Source of the DNA: Cephalopachus bancanus
Lineage: Eukaryota; Chordata; Mammalia; Primates; Tarsiidae
Assembly: GCA_027257055.1 (NCBI GenBank)
Contig: JAPVLO010000320.1
Location: 1,054,001-1,118,000 of the forward strand
Length of the DNA: 64,000 nucleotides
Reading direction: 5' to 3'
The position numbers and the translations under genes were made by a program. Positions 23,114 to 33,225 of this stretch are shown here, one piece after another (position 1 is the stretch's first letter; each line of letters starts with the position of its first letter). Under the pieces are notes generated by a model. It was not told the DNA's origin. It worked only from the letters and a program-made list of their open reading frames with translations, and ran no database searches.

Positions 23114-24500
23114 TGTTGGGAGCCGGCCGTGGAGGCCCGCCTGAGCGTTAGGGATCCAGGCGGGCTGTGGTCCCTGAGACCACCAGGTTGCGTTCAGGAG
23201 CTGAAGGCCCATTCCCGCCTCCCTTCTTTGTTGTTTGGCATGACCCACTAGCAGGGACTTTGTTGATCTAAGCATGAAGTTCTGAGACTATGACAGGCAT
23301 GGCTGACTCTAGGGATCCATTGTTCCCGTTTCTCACAGACTGCAGTTTCAGCTTTAAACTTAACACAGTTCAAACTCAGGTCACATTTGGGAGCCTTATA
23401 TATGATACAAGCTTCTTTATAAGATTTAAAAGTATATTTGTAGAATTAGTATATACATTTAGAGAGCTGTTTCCAACTTTAGATGGTATAGATGATTATC
23501 TACAGTTACCAGAAATGGCCCAGCACGAACTTTGGACTGGGCCACATACCTAAGGGCCCAGTGTCCACTTTGGGCTGAGCTGCATTCTTTTAAACTGGTT
23601 CTTTAGTTACAATTAATGTAGGTTTTTTCAACTTATAATAGAAACTGAATCTATTTTATTCATAGAAAGTATTGTAGGATAGATCATGCTACGTGAGGGA
23701 ATTATGTTAGTTCAAGCATGATCAAACATGATACTTTAAGGTTTTATAAGAACACAGCTAACTTTAGAAATTTCATTGTTCCCACTTTCTACTAATTGCA
23801 GTTTTGGCTTTAGTACAATTACAGTTTGTATTTGGGTTTTATTTTTGAAGATTTATTGCTGATGATCAGCTTTATATATTAGGATTAGGAATTAAAAACT
23901 TTTATAGAAATTAAGATAGATACATAGGATTTTAGAATAGCCATTTTGTTAAGAGATTATAGTTAATTGTTCCTGGAAATGGCCCAGAATGATCTTTGGA
24001 CTGGGCCACATTCTTTAGGAACTGGTTTGAGCTATAATTAGGAGTTTTTTATAGTACAGGCAAAATTAGCACAGAATAGAAAGGTATTAGGATTTAAGTC
24101 AGCCATTAGGTGTTGGGAATGCATAAGTTTTAGAAGTTATTGATTATTAGAACATTATGATGTTAGAATTGTTGTATTGTTTGTGAGGAACATTAACCAA
24201 GCATAAGGAACAGTGAAATAATATTGGGATTGTCCTTCCTCATGCTTGAGGAAACATCTGGTGGGTGGGGGGATGCCCCTCATCCACTTGGCTTTGTGTT
24301 CACGTGAAAATCTTGTGATCTTGCCGTGAAACTTTAGGATAAAAGGCTTACGGTTTGCCCCATTAAAGCGGTTTCTGCACTAGACAGAGTGCAGTCTCTT
24401 TCTTCCTCCCCCTTTCTCTTTCTTTCTCCAGAATAATCGCCGACGCTGCCCCACCTTCCAGGGACCCTCTAAATCTCTCTGCAGTAGCTGGGCCCCCGTA
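23114..24500 (+). mobile_element. Solo LTR, class II (ERVK/IAP-like)
   Basis: The 1387-bp unit starts TGTTGGGAGCCGGCC, the start typical of IAP-like LTRs, and ends GGGCCCCCGTA. It is flanked by a 6-bp direct repeat, CTTCGC at 23108 and CTTCAC at 24501, which differs by a CpG transition; 6 bp is the usual class II duplication. A TATA-like AGGATAAAAGG (24336) and an ATTAAA (24362-24367) mark U3/R, followed by a CT-rich U5. No internal viral sequence remains. The U3 holds degenerate internal repeats around GGACTGGGCCACAT. Confidence 0.7.
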
Positions 24501-24506
24501 CTTCAC

Positions 24507-25019
24507 AAAAGGATAAGATGCTTCAATAAGGTGCAATTCACAAAAGGATTTAAAATTAACTTCTCATGGGTTGAGTTTTGAGATCCTTTAAGAATACATA
24601 TCCATCTAATTTGATGACCACGGGCGTCACCAAAAGCTAAAAATAGTCATTGAAAAAGTAATGTTGATCAAATAAAATTAAGTAAATTATGTTACAAAAT
24701 CCTTGGATTTCTCTAACCAATTAACAGATTCTGTAATAAAATTCTTCCTCATGGCAGCAGTGATGAAACTCCATAAATCTACAGAGAAACATTTAAATAT
24801 TTTTAAGCTTCCTAATTTTTCTTTTTTATTGAAAAGATGGCTATACTAAAAAGTCTACCTAGAATGCATTAAGTTGAAACGTGCTGAGAGACAAGCAAAA
24901 TCACTTAGAATCAACAAGGAAAAATATTTTAATCCATGTTTTGACCCACATTCATTTACATGATGCTAGACATTTTCATAACATTGGCCCCTGCTTGTAC
25001 CTGAGCTTTACAAAAATAC
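24507..25019. other. Putative M2 intron
   Basis: A short direct repeat TTCACAAAAGGAT occurs at about 24502 and 24538. Nothing else is recognised. Confidence 0.35.
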
Positions 25020-25066
25020 CTTGAATTGCTGCTTCTGAATTCCAGCCTTCAACATCAATAAGGTTC
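25020..25066 (-). CDS. Predicted internal exon of M2
   Basis: The acceptor on the - strand is ATTTTTATTCAG and the donor is AAG|GTATTTTTG. The 47-bp exon continues the single frame from the exon at 25898-25946: its first base completes an Arg codon, then NLIDVEGWNSEAAIQ, leaving one base. Two of three frames are open, so this exon alone is weak evidence. Its value is that it links two exons with only one open frame each. Small exons like this are usual in large mammalian genes. Confidence 0.45.
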
Positions 25067-25487
25067 CTGAATAAAAATATCATTTCAATTTTATAGGATA
25101 GGTAAGACTGCATTTATTTTATTTTTTAAAGACTGAATTTAAATATTCATCTCAAGATGACAGCCTTTAAAATACAGTGCCCATATCATTCTTATCTATG
25201 TATAAGGTATCTTATTCTTTTAATTCCATTAGCACAATGAACTCCAATGAGTATCTATAAAATGTAAAGAAGCATTTACAAAGTATGAAAAATAATTAGG
25301 ATGAGAATAGTACAATAAAACAACATATTTTATACATATTTTCTAATGCAATAATTTTCCATAAGAATGTATACCATTTCAATTAAAATGTACACCATTT
25401 CAATAAAAATGTATACTAATTATTCAATGTAAATCTATTATACTAGCGAGCGACTATCAAAGATTCAGGAAAGAAACAGGCTTTCCA
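25067..25487. other. Putative M2 intron, AT-rich
   Basis: A short triplication around ACCATTTCAAT(A/T)AAAATGTA lies at 25370-25420. No repeat can be named. Confidence 0.35.
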
Positions 25488-25749
25488 GCCGGGCTTGGTG
25501 GTTCAGCCTGTAATCCCAGCGATTTAGGAGGCCGAAGCAAGTGGATTGCCTGAGCCTGCGGGTTCAAGACCCACCTGAGCAACTTGGCAAGACGTCATCT
25601 CTACAATTAAATAAAAAATTAGCCAGGCATGATAGTGCACACCTGTAGTTCCAGCTACTTGGAAGGCTGAGGCGGAAGGATTGCCGTAGCCCAGCAGGTC
25701 AAGGCTGCAGTGGCTGGGAGCATGCCCCAACTCAAAAGAAACAAAAAAA
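25488..25749 (+). mobile_element. Alu SINE with 3' deletion
   Basis: It starts GCCGGGCTTGGTGG. The GCCACTGCACTCCAG segment of the right arm is missing. The TSD AACAGGCTTTCC is on both sides. Confidence 0.9.
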
Positions 25750-25897
25750 GCAACAGGCTTTCCTTGTTGATTCTACAGAAGTAAAGGTGAATTTTTAAAG
25801 TTAACCAAATGCAAGGCAAAGTTTACATCATGTTCATGAATAACATATCTCAAACATTATTCACTAATTCAATAACAATAAATAATTGTAAACTTAC

Positions 25898-25946
25898 CTC
25901 TGTGATCTTAACTGCCTCTGCATCCCATGAAATGTACTAATACTTT
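25898..25946 (-). CDS. Predicted internal exon of M2
   Basis: The donor is GAG|GTAAGTTT, nearly ideal. The acceptor chosen is CACATTCTTAGTTACCAG, the one that joins the upstream exon in frame; a nearer alternative AG seven bases earlier would not. The 49-bp exon has one open frame, SISTFHGMQRQLRSQ, with partial codons at both ends. Because I picked the acceptor partly for phase, part of the agreement is by choice. Confidence 0.45.
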
Positions 25947-25949
25947 CTG

Positions 25950-26260
25950 GTAACTAAGAATGTGTATGTCACCATTTCTCCTTTGAGGCACATTTTCTGA
26001 TATCACAGTAGAAGACATAAACGTCGGATGAATCTACTGACCTTAGTGGATGGCCCAGGAACCTTTTTATTTACAGCCATGGGAATCTATCCCCAAAAGC
26101 ATTCCTATCCATGAAGTTAACATTTTAATATTTCCCTAGAGAAGACTGGTTTTGAAAGGCATATTCATCTCCTGATTACGGATTCTGGGAAAAAATTTTA
26201 AGATTCATGCTCTAGTTTTTGGGTTTTTTTTTTTTTTACTTGTAGTTACCTTATACTCAC
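25950..26260. other. Putative M2 intron
   Basis: Unique sequence with a T-run at 26220-26238, no gene seen. Confidence 0.35.
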
Positions 26261-26326
26261 CTGCTTTGTCCTCCCAACCCCTGAGCTCCTCAGAATAGCT
26301 GATTTGTGATCTCTCTGTCAGGACCA
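26261..26326 (-). CDS. Predicted internal exon of M2
   Basis: The donor is CAG|GTGAGTATA and the acceptor is TATGTATCTTTTTCACAAG, both strong. The 66-bp exon has one open frame of three, VLTERSQISYSEELRGWEDK and Ala, preceded by two bases of a split codon. The exon at 38237-38294 leaves exactly one base, giving Val at the junction. The peptide is acidic and hydrophilic with no recognisable domain. Confidence 0.5.
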
Positions 26327-26629
26327 CTTGTGAAAAAGATACATAAAAGCGTCTGCTAGGATAGAGTTTTCAAATGATAGAAAGTTAAAACCCACATCTC
26401 TTGGTCTTTAAATTACTTAGAAGAGGTTTAGAGTAAGAAATTTTAAGGGTTTGTTTTCTTTACTATTTTGTAGTTTGAATAGAGTGGAATTTCTTTTTGT
26501 AAACAGAACTAATTTATGGGCTTTTCTAAATGTGGAAGAATGATTACCATCAGACTCAGAAACTTTTCTGATATGTGCATACTTTTCCTCCAAAAAAATC
26601 TCTATATGGATTTACATATTTTTAAAGGC

Positions 26630-27480
26630 AGGGATTTCATTTGAGCAATAATAGCTCTGATAATTCCAGTTGAATCTAGCAGAGGAAGACAGACAAGTAA
26701 ACAAGGCATTTGTTATAAGACTACATAATAAAAGCACAGTGAAGTCTTATGGTAGAACATAAAAGAGAGCTCTTAGTTTTGTACCGGGGGAGGAGTTTTA
26801 AGAGAAAAAGTTTCAAAGAAACATTTTGATAATCTTGAAAAATGAGATGGAGTTCACCAAGTAAAACAAGATGGGGAAAATTGCTTCATTAAAAGAATAG
26901 TGTTTAAAGGCAAGGAATATAGTGCCTGTGTGGCAAAGAGACATGTGAAACATACTTGAAACAGGCATATGAAGCTCTTAGAAAGGTAGTCAGGTAGACA
27001 AGAACCAGGCCATGAAGATCTCACATACCATCTTGAGAAATTTGGTGTTTATAGGATGGGATACCATCGAAGAACTTTAAGCAAAGGAGTGATCTGATCA
27101 GATCTACATTTAAGAAAGATTAAACTAGTGACAGAATAGAGACATGATTGGTGGGAAGAGAGGCAAGAAATCAACTTAGGAAGCCACCGTAAAAATGCAG
27201 GCCAGAGAGGATGAGAAGAGATCTGGAGAGGCAGGAGGGAAAAAAAGGGAGATTAATAGTTGCTTTGACAAGTTGGTGCCAGATAAGCCCCTTGGTAGTG
27301 ATACTAGATGTTTGCGAACACTGACATGGAGCTCAGGAGAAAGATTTGGGCTAGAGATGACGAGCTGAAACCACAGGAAAAGATAAGACCAAGTACACAG
27401 AGTGAAAAAGAAGGCTCAGAATCTTAAAAGACAGCAGTCATCAAGGAGTTTGACAGAAGAAAAAAACAACTACAGGAAAA
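26630..27480 (+). repeat. Probable ancient mammalian interspersed repeat
   Basis: CATGAAGATCTCACATACCA, AAGCAAAGGAGTGATCTGATCAG and GGTAGTGATACTAG resemble a widespread old mammalian repeat, also seen at about 49000-49880 and 52760-54600. I do not assign a family name. Confidence 0.4.
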
Positions 27481-27495
27481 AAACAAAATAGAAAT

Positions 27496-27500
27496 GTTTA
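27496..27500. repeat. Target-site duplication of the provirus (left)
   Basis: GTTTA directly precedes the LTR and is repeated at 35920-35924. Confidence 0.85.
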
Positions 27501-27892
27501 TGTAAGTTAAATGAAACCAGACCAGGCGAAACGGCAACAAAGGAGCCAAGAAAAATTTATTAGCGCAATCCCGGGCAAAGTTCACTGGCCCATGTAGCTG
27601 TGGGCCGGAGAGGTCGCACCCAGCAAGATGGGTGATGGGTTTATAAAGGGCACACTGAGAAAGCTGTGAGGGAGAGCAATCGCTGGTTGGGACAGCTGTC
27701 AAGTCTGCTGGTGACTGGCTGAACAGGGTTGCTAGAGTCGCTGTAACAGGTGCTGGTTGGCTTTGAGGCTGGAGTCTTAGTTCCGGTCACTTTTTTTTTT
27801 TTGCTGGCTCACTTTCGCCCATTGTTCTCCTGGTCTGGGTTGGAGCCATCTTGTTGAGGACCGCCCCACCCTCCGGTGCCTCCAGCCTTACA
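27501..27892 (-). repeat. 3' LTR of the provirus
   Basis: 392 bp. On the - strand a TTTATAAA TATA box (27640-27647) lies about 80 bp before an AATAAA (complement at 27556-27561). Hand alignment to the other LTR gives about 35 substitutions in 390 bp (about 9%) and an 8-bp indel. Confidence 0.92.
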
Positions 27893-27929
27893 TTCCAGTC
27901 TTTTGGTCATAGGGGCGCCGGCTCGTTCT

Positions 27930-29690
27930 AGCTACTTCCTGCTGGGGAGGGGCGGTGTGTGTGGGGGTCTTAAGGCTGGTATGGGGCCGGAGGTGGTTCG
28001 GATGGAAAGGGGTGAGTATGAATGTAACAGTAGTTGGTTGACCGTTATTCGGGAGAGCTCTGCCAGGCGCTGTTGGAGAAACCTAAAAACACATGGGGCA
28101 ATTGACAAGAGGATAAATACAACAATCAGTGGAGTCAGAACAGGAAGAAGCCACGTTAGGAGCTGGGGCTGCCACCACCCTGAGAATGGGCCTCCAGTCA
28201 GGTCTTCTCTCCATTTTTGGAGGTTTTCTTGTAATTGTTTAATTCTGTCATTGACTATCCTGATTTATTGGCGTAGAAGCAGCATTCCCCCTAAGAAATA
28301 GGCATATTCCTCCCTCTTTTGCTGTTAGCAGGTCTAGTCCCCATCGATTCTGGAGGACCATGTCAGCCAGGGAATCTAGTTGTGTTTGTAAGTCTAGGAT
28401 TGTGTCTGCCACCTGTCGTATGTCCTCGATTAGTTGGGAGAAGAGCTGTTTGTAAAAGTGAAGTGAGGACCCCAGCCCTGCTGCCCCCGTTCCCATGGCC
28501 AAGGTGATACCCAGCCCCACCAGCAGAGGTATAAGCTCAACTGCCTGCTTTACCCGTGCCGTTGAGGAGCCAAGAAGGGGGACAGGCAGGCTTTGGTTAC
28601 CGGTGCTATTACAATGGTGGGGAGGAGGATGACAAGAATGCAGGACCCCGAGCAGTTGGGGGGCAAGACCGGGTAGATGGTAGTGGCCATAGGAAGGCAG
28701 TCCTTTAAAAGGGGGGGCAGAGGGTGTTATTTGATTGGACCACAAGTGATTGTGAGCAGAGGCGGAGGGGGGCCCATTCGACCCCCAGGGTGTCGTTTCG
28801 TGTTATACACTGGGCCGCGGGCGAGTCATGTGGGAGAGGGATGTCAGAACGCGGTAGTGAAGGTGGACATTGGGTTGGAGGCATAGGGAGAATCCAATCT
28901 CCTGTGACCGGGACAGGGGAGACCCAGGACTGGCCGGACTTGAGGCATAGCCAGCAGCCCTTTTGCTGGGCCCGGGGGTTAGTAAGGTTAAGCAGGGTAT
29001 GGGTTTTGTTAAGGACAGGAAGGAGTCCCGGGTTTGTCTGATAAGTGCCCCGGGGTTTTGGGAGGTTGGGGCGCACCAATACCATTCCATTGAAATGTTG
29101 AATGAGTTCTTCCATGACCCGCTTGGTGTTTTGCTGTTCAGCATAATCCTGTGCCCCTCCCCCATCTGATTTACCCACAGGAGGTCTGAGGTTCCAGCAG
29201 ATCTCTTGTCCCTGGTGCCCGGGACAAGAATACCCAACATGTTGTCCCACGCTCCGTCCCGTCCAGGCCTGTTGCTGGGTTGGTCTGAGGTAGACCGAGG
29301 CTTGCTCGTAGCAAGGTGCCTGGACAAAAGAATGGAAGGTTGAACATTCAGTGGGGCAAGGGGGTATCTTCCCTTGGGGATTTGGTAGGGGGTCTTGCTC
29401 CCAGCAGCGGACTGTGCCACTGCCGCCTGGGCAGCCCACTTGGAAATCTCTTAACATTATTGCAGCCCCATACTTTTGTTTTCCTAGTTGGCACGAAAAT
29501 TTTTGATGCGAGCACGTACGGGGAACCAGCCAGTAGGGTTGGGGTTTTCCTGCAGAGACGCATCGGTTGCAAGTCCAATCAGCCATTCCCCATGTCATTG
29601 TAAAGTTATTGGCTGGGCTTACTAGCATCAATGCGGTTAAACCGTAACCGGAGGGGTCCCACCTCATTAGATTTCGACCCTTCATTGTTG
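27930..29690 (-). pseudogene. env: Endogenous retroviral env, disrupted
   Basis: A 326-codon frame at 28705-29685 begins at a Met just after the integrase end and carries the surface subunit, including a CWLC motif (the CXXC type of gammaretroviral SU). A second frame, 28248-28745, carries the transmembrane subunit: a hydrophobic fusion-peptide-like stretch (LVGLGITLAMGTGAAGLG), a heptad region and an LQNRWGLDLLTAKEGG immunosuppressive-type domain. The junction between SU and TM lies in different frames, and I see no canonical furin-type RXXR site before the fusion peptide. Just after the immunosuppressive domain the frame shifts and the CX6CC motif is lost; the membrane anchor lies beyond in another frame. 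The gene is dead as an entry protein. Confidence 0.88.
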
Positions 29691-29739
29691 GGGGGGCCCG
29701 CTTGAGTCGAGAAATGTGGTACCACGAGGGGTGCCCTAA

Positions 29740-30874
29740 CAGTTTAGCCGCGGTAGGAGTTGTAAGGACTACTGTGTAAGGTCCCGTCCAGCGAGGTTGA
29801 AGGGACCGGGGTTGGAGCTCTCGAAGGAGAACCTTGTCACCAGGCTGTAGAGTGACGGCTGCTCGTGGGTCAGATGTGGAGTTGGCCTGGGGTAGGGTTT
29901 GGTCGGCGTGTTCTCGTAGGAGGTGCCTTCAGGGAAAGTTTGGTTCGTTGGTCCTACAGGAGGCCGTTTGCCCGTTCCACCTTACCCGAGGACTGAGGGC
30001 GGTAGGGGATGTGAAGTTTCCAGACGACGTTGAGGGCTTCGGCCACCAGCTGAGTAATTTTGGAAATGAATGCTGGGCCGTTGTCTGACTGGATGGATGT
30101 TGGGAGGCCGAAGCGGGGGATGATGTGCTCCACCAAGGTCTCAGCCACCACCGAGGCTGTCTCCCGGCTCTTGGGAAAGGCCTCGATCCAACCTGAAAAG
30201 GTATCTACCATTACCAGCAGGTATCGGTACTTTCTGTGTCTTGGCATATGAGTGAAGTCCACCTGCCAAGTCCGGTCCAGGGAGACACCCTTGCAGCTGG
30301 GGGGCCGCCATCCGGCGCCGGAGGCTCCTTGAGAGGAAACATATGCACAGGTTTGACAGGCCATATGGACCTGGTTGATGGTTTCTTGGAGACCCTGCGG
30401 CGAGAAAATCGGGGAAAGAAACCTGTGCATGGCCTCGGGAGCAATGTGTAAAGACTGGTGGATTGTGGCCACGATTTCCTTTGCTTGTGTCTGGGGAAGG
30501 ATTATCCTGTCTCTGAGGTACATCCACCCCTGTTGCCCAGCCACGGCGCCCTGGCTGAGGAGCCACTGTTGTTCACTCTCCGAGTACCTGGGAGTTAGGG
30601 AGGGAGAAAGAAACAGGACAGGGATGGCGTCCTGGGTTGAGGTAAGTTGGCAGGCTGTGGCGTCGGCCAGGGTGTTTCCCCGGATGACCGGGTCTGTGCC
30701 CATCTGATGGCCTCGACAGTGGATGATGGCTACCTCCTTGGGTTCTTGTAGGGCCTGGAGTAAATGTTGAATGGCCTTACCGTTGACCACCAGAGTTCCC
30801 CGGGTGGTTAAGAACCCCCTTTCTTTCCAGATTGCCGCATGACTATGAGCGATAAGGAAAGCTTACTTAGAATC
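29740..30874 (-). pseudogene. pol: Retroviral pol: RNase H C-terminal part and integrase
   Basis: An uninterrupted 278-codon frame at 29954-30790 covers the end of RNase H (HCRGHQ and GNTLADATA) and most of integrase. The HHCC zinc site region is present (CQTC pair visible). The catalytic triad is intact as read: Asp in WQVDFTHMP, Asp in QSDNGPAF and Glu in SGKVERAN. The frame then breaks, and the C-terminal GPY motif (WTGPYTVV) lies at 29767-29790. This is the best-kept coding part of the provirus. The first half of RNase H is separated from it by an Alu. Confidence 0.88.
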
Positions 30875-30883
30875 GGTATATGT

Positions 30884-31172
30884 GCCGGGCTCGGTGGCTC
30901 AGCCTGTAATCCTGCGCCTTTGGGAGGCTGAGGTGAGTGGATTGCCTGAGCCCGCGGGTTCGAGACCCGCCTGGGCAGCGAGACCTCATCTCTACAATAA
31001 ATCAAAAAATCAGCCGGGTGTGGTAGTGCATACCTGTAATTCCAGCTATTTGGGAAAGGGCTGAGGTGGAAGGATCGGGAGCCCAGTGGGTCGAGGCTGC
31101 GGTGGCCGGAAGCGGCCACTGCACTCCAGTCTGGGCGACAGAGTGAGACTCTTCAAAAAAAAAAAAAAAATG
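30884..31172 (+). mobile_element. Alu SINE inserted in the provirus pol
   Basis: The TSD GGTATATGT is seen at 30875-30883 and 31173-31181. It is oriented opposite to the provirus and splits RNase H. This places Alu activity after provirus insertion. Confidence 0.95.
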
Positions 31173-31174
31173 GG

Positions 31175-33100
31175 TATATGTAGGGGCCCTGGGGCCCCTT
31201 TGCCAGCTGTAACACTGGATGGGGGCCCCCCAGCTCTCCCTTTTTGGGGAAGAAGTCCCTCGTGGCAGTGAGGCAGCTTCCACCAGGGGGGAGGAGAACC
31301 CTGCATAGGTGCCTGTGGCCTCTGTCCGGCCCCCTAGTTGAGCTTCCATCTACGAAGAATGTGAGATCAGGGTTAGACAGAGGTTGGTCAGAGGGCCTCT
31401 ACCAGCTCCACACAGGAGTGTTCAGGCAAAACTGAGGAGCTAGTGGAAGGAAGGAGAGTAGCTGGATTTAGAAGCGGCGAGGAGTGGAGAGACACTTGGG
31501 GTGTTCTATGAACAAAAGGTGGAACTCCTGGACTCTAGAAGGCTTGATAGGGATAATGACTTATGACTCAAGAGGTCCTGGAGCCTATGGGGGGAGTAGA
31601 CTGTAACCGGCTGTTGAAGGGTAAGCTTTAGAACCTCCTTGGTTAAGCAAGTCGCCGCTGCCAGCGCCCGGAGGCAAGGCTGCCATCCCTGGGCGGTGGG
31701 GTCCAACTGTTTGGACAGGAAGGTGACCGCTTGGTGAGAGGGTCACACTGGTTGGGCCAGAACTCCGGTTGCTGCCCCAGTTCTTTCCTCAGTAACAGGA
31801 GGAAAGGCTTGCGGAAGTCAGGAAGCATAAGCAGGGTGGGGGCGAAGCCAGGAGCGTGTCTCGCAAAGTTTTGAAGGCGCGGGCTACAGCTGAGGGAGAA
31901 GTGAGGGGGCCGGTGGGAGTTTCCTTAGCTGCAGCATATAGTGGTTTGGCAAGTATGGTGAAATTGGGGACCCAATGCCTAAAGAAGCCCACCAGCCCGA
32001 GAAACGACAAGATTTCAGCATCTGAGGTGGGGGGTAGGAGTTCCCTGATGGAGGTGGTGTGGTCCACCGTGAGGGCCTTGGAGTTGGGGGTCAGGGCCAC
32101 CCCTAGGTAGGTGACTTGTGGGGTAGAGAGTTGAGCTTTGGAAGGGGGACCCTGTATCCCCGCTGTGCTAGAAAGTTAAGGAGGGGGGCTGTATCCCCAG
32201 AGAGACCTCCCTGGAGGGGGTGCACAGGAGGAGGTCATCTACATACTGGAGGAGAGTGCTACACCCAGAGTCATAAGAGGACAGGTCCTTGGCCAAGCTT
32301 GGGCCCAAAAGGTGGGGACTGTCACGGAATCCCTGAGGTGGGACCGTCCAGGTTAATTGTTGGGCCCTGTGGGTGTCTGGATCCTCCCAAGTAAAGGCAA
32401 AGAGTGGCTGGGAGTCTGGATGTAGGGGGACGGTGAAGAAAGCATCCTTAAGGTCCAGGACTGTGAAACGAAGTGGGGGGTATTTGAGATAGGAGAGTAT
32501 ATGGGTTAGGAACCACTGGATGCAGTGGTACTACGGCAGAGTTGATGATACGCAGATCCTGCACTCGTCGATAAGCACCAGACGGCTTCTTTACTGGGAG
32601 GATGGGAGTATTACGAGGGGAGTTGGTAGGAACCAGAAGACCCTGGAGGAGCAGCCGGTTAACAATGGGCTGGAGGCCCTTGCGATGGGCGTGTGAGATA
32701 GGAAATTGAGGCCTGGAAGGGAAGCAAGAGGGATCCTTAAGGCGAATGAGGACTGGGGTGTGGTGATTGGCCACCACCGGAGTGGAAGTGTGCCAGACCA
32801 CTGGATTAACTTTTTCGGGGGAAATGGGGAAATCAGACGAAGGTTCCGGGGAGAAGACAGCACAGGCAAGGGCCAGGAGCGCAGTCGGGGGAACTCGGTG
32901 TGAGGTGAGGCAAATAGATGCCCCGAGCTTACACAGAAGGTCTCATCCCAGCAAGGGGGCTGGGCAGGATGGGATAATTAAGAATGAATGGGTGAAGGGA
33001 CGGCCTTCAGGAAGGCAGGACACCGGACCCGTTTCCAGCAGCTTGGAGGGTACCCCCGAGACGCCCACAAACCGAGACCTGAGAAGGATGTAGAGGCCCA
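31175..33100 (-). pseudogene. pol: Retroviral pol: reverse transcriptase and start of RNase H
   Basis: Reverse transcriptase pieces occur in several frames. The N-terminal LVPTNSPRNTPILPVKKPSG block is in the frame at 32448-32801. The PPQGFRDSPH version of the usual LPQG motif is near 32300-32340. The catalytic YVDD is at 32234-32245. The connection region (FLGLVGFFRHWVPNF) is in the frame at 31789-32100. The first RNase H catalytic Asp, in FFVDGSS, is at about 31342-31360. At least three frameshifts or stops separate these parts, so no functional polymerase can be made. Confidence 0.85.
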
Positions 33101-33225
33101 TGGAAGGAGAGTAAAACAGAATAGGTAGCCCCCATGTCCACCAAAAGGGAGATGGACTTACCCGCTACCCATAGTGTGGCCCTGGGCTCGGCAAGGGTGA
33201 TTGCGGTGTTCGAGTCCAGGAGGCT
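32900..33225 (-). pseudogene. pro: Retroviral protease, active site altered
   Basis: The frame reading LLVDMGATYSVL at about 33110-33145 is the retropepsin active-site region. The expected Asp-Thr-Gly-Ala is here Asp-Met-Gly-Ala (33127-33138), an ACG to ATG change of CpG type. A later LLGRDLL block marks the second conserved retropepsin motif. Catalysis needs the Thr in known family members, so this copy is probably inactive even before other breaks. Confidence 0.8.
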
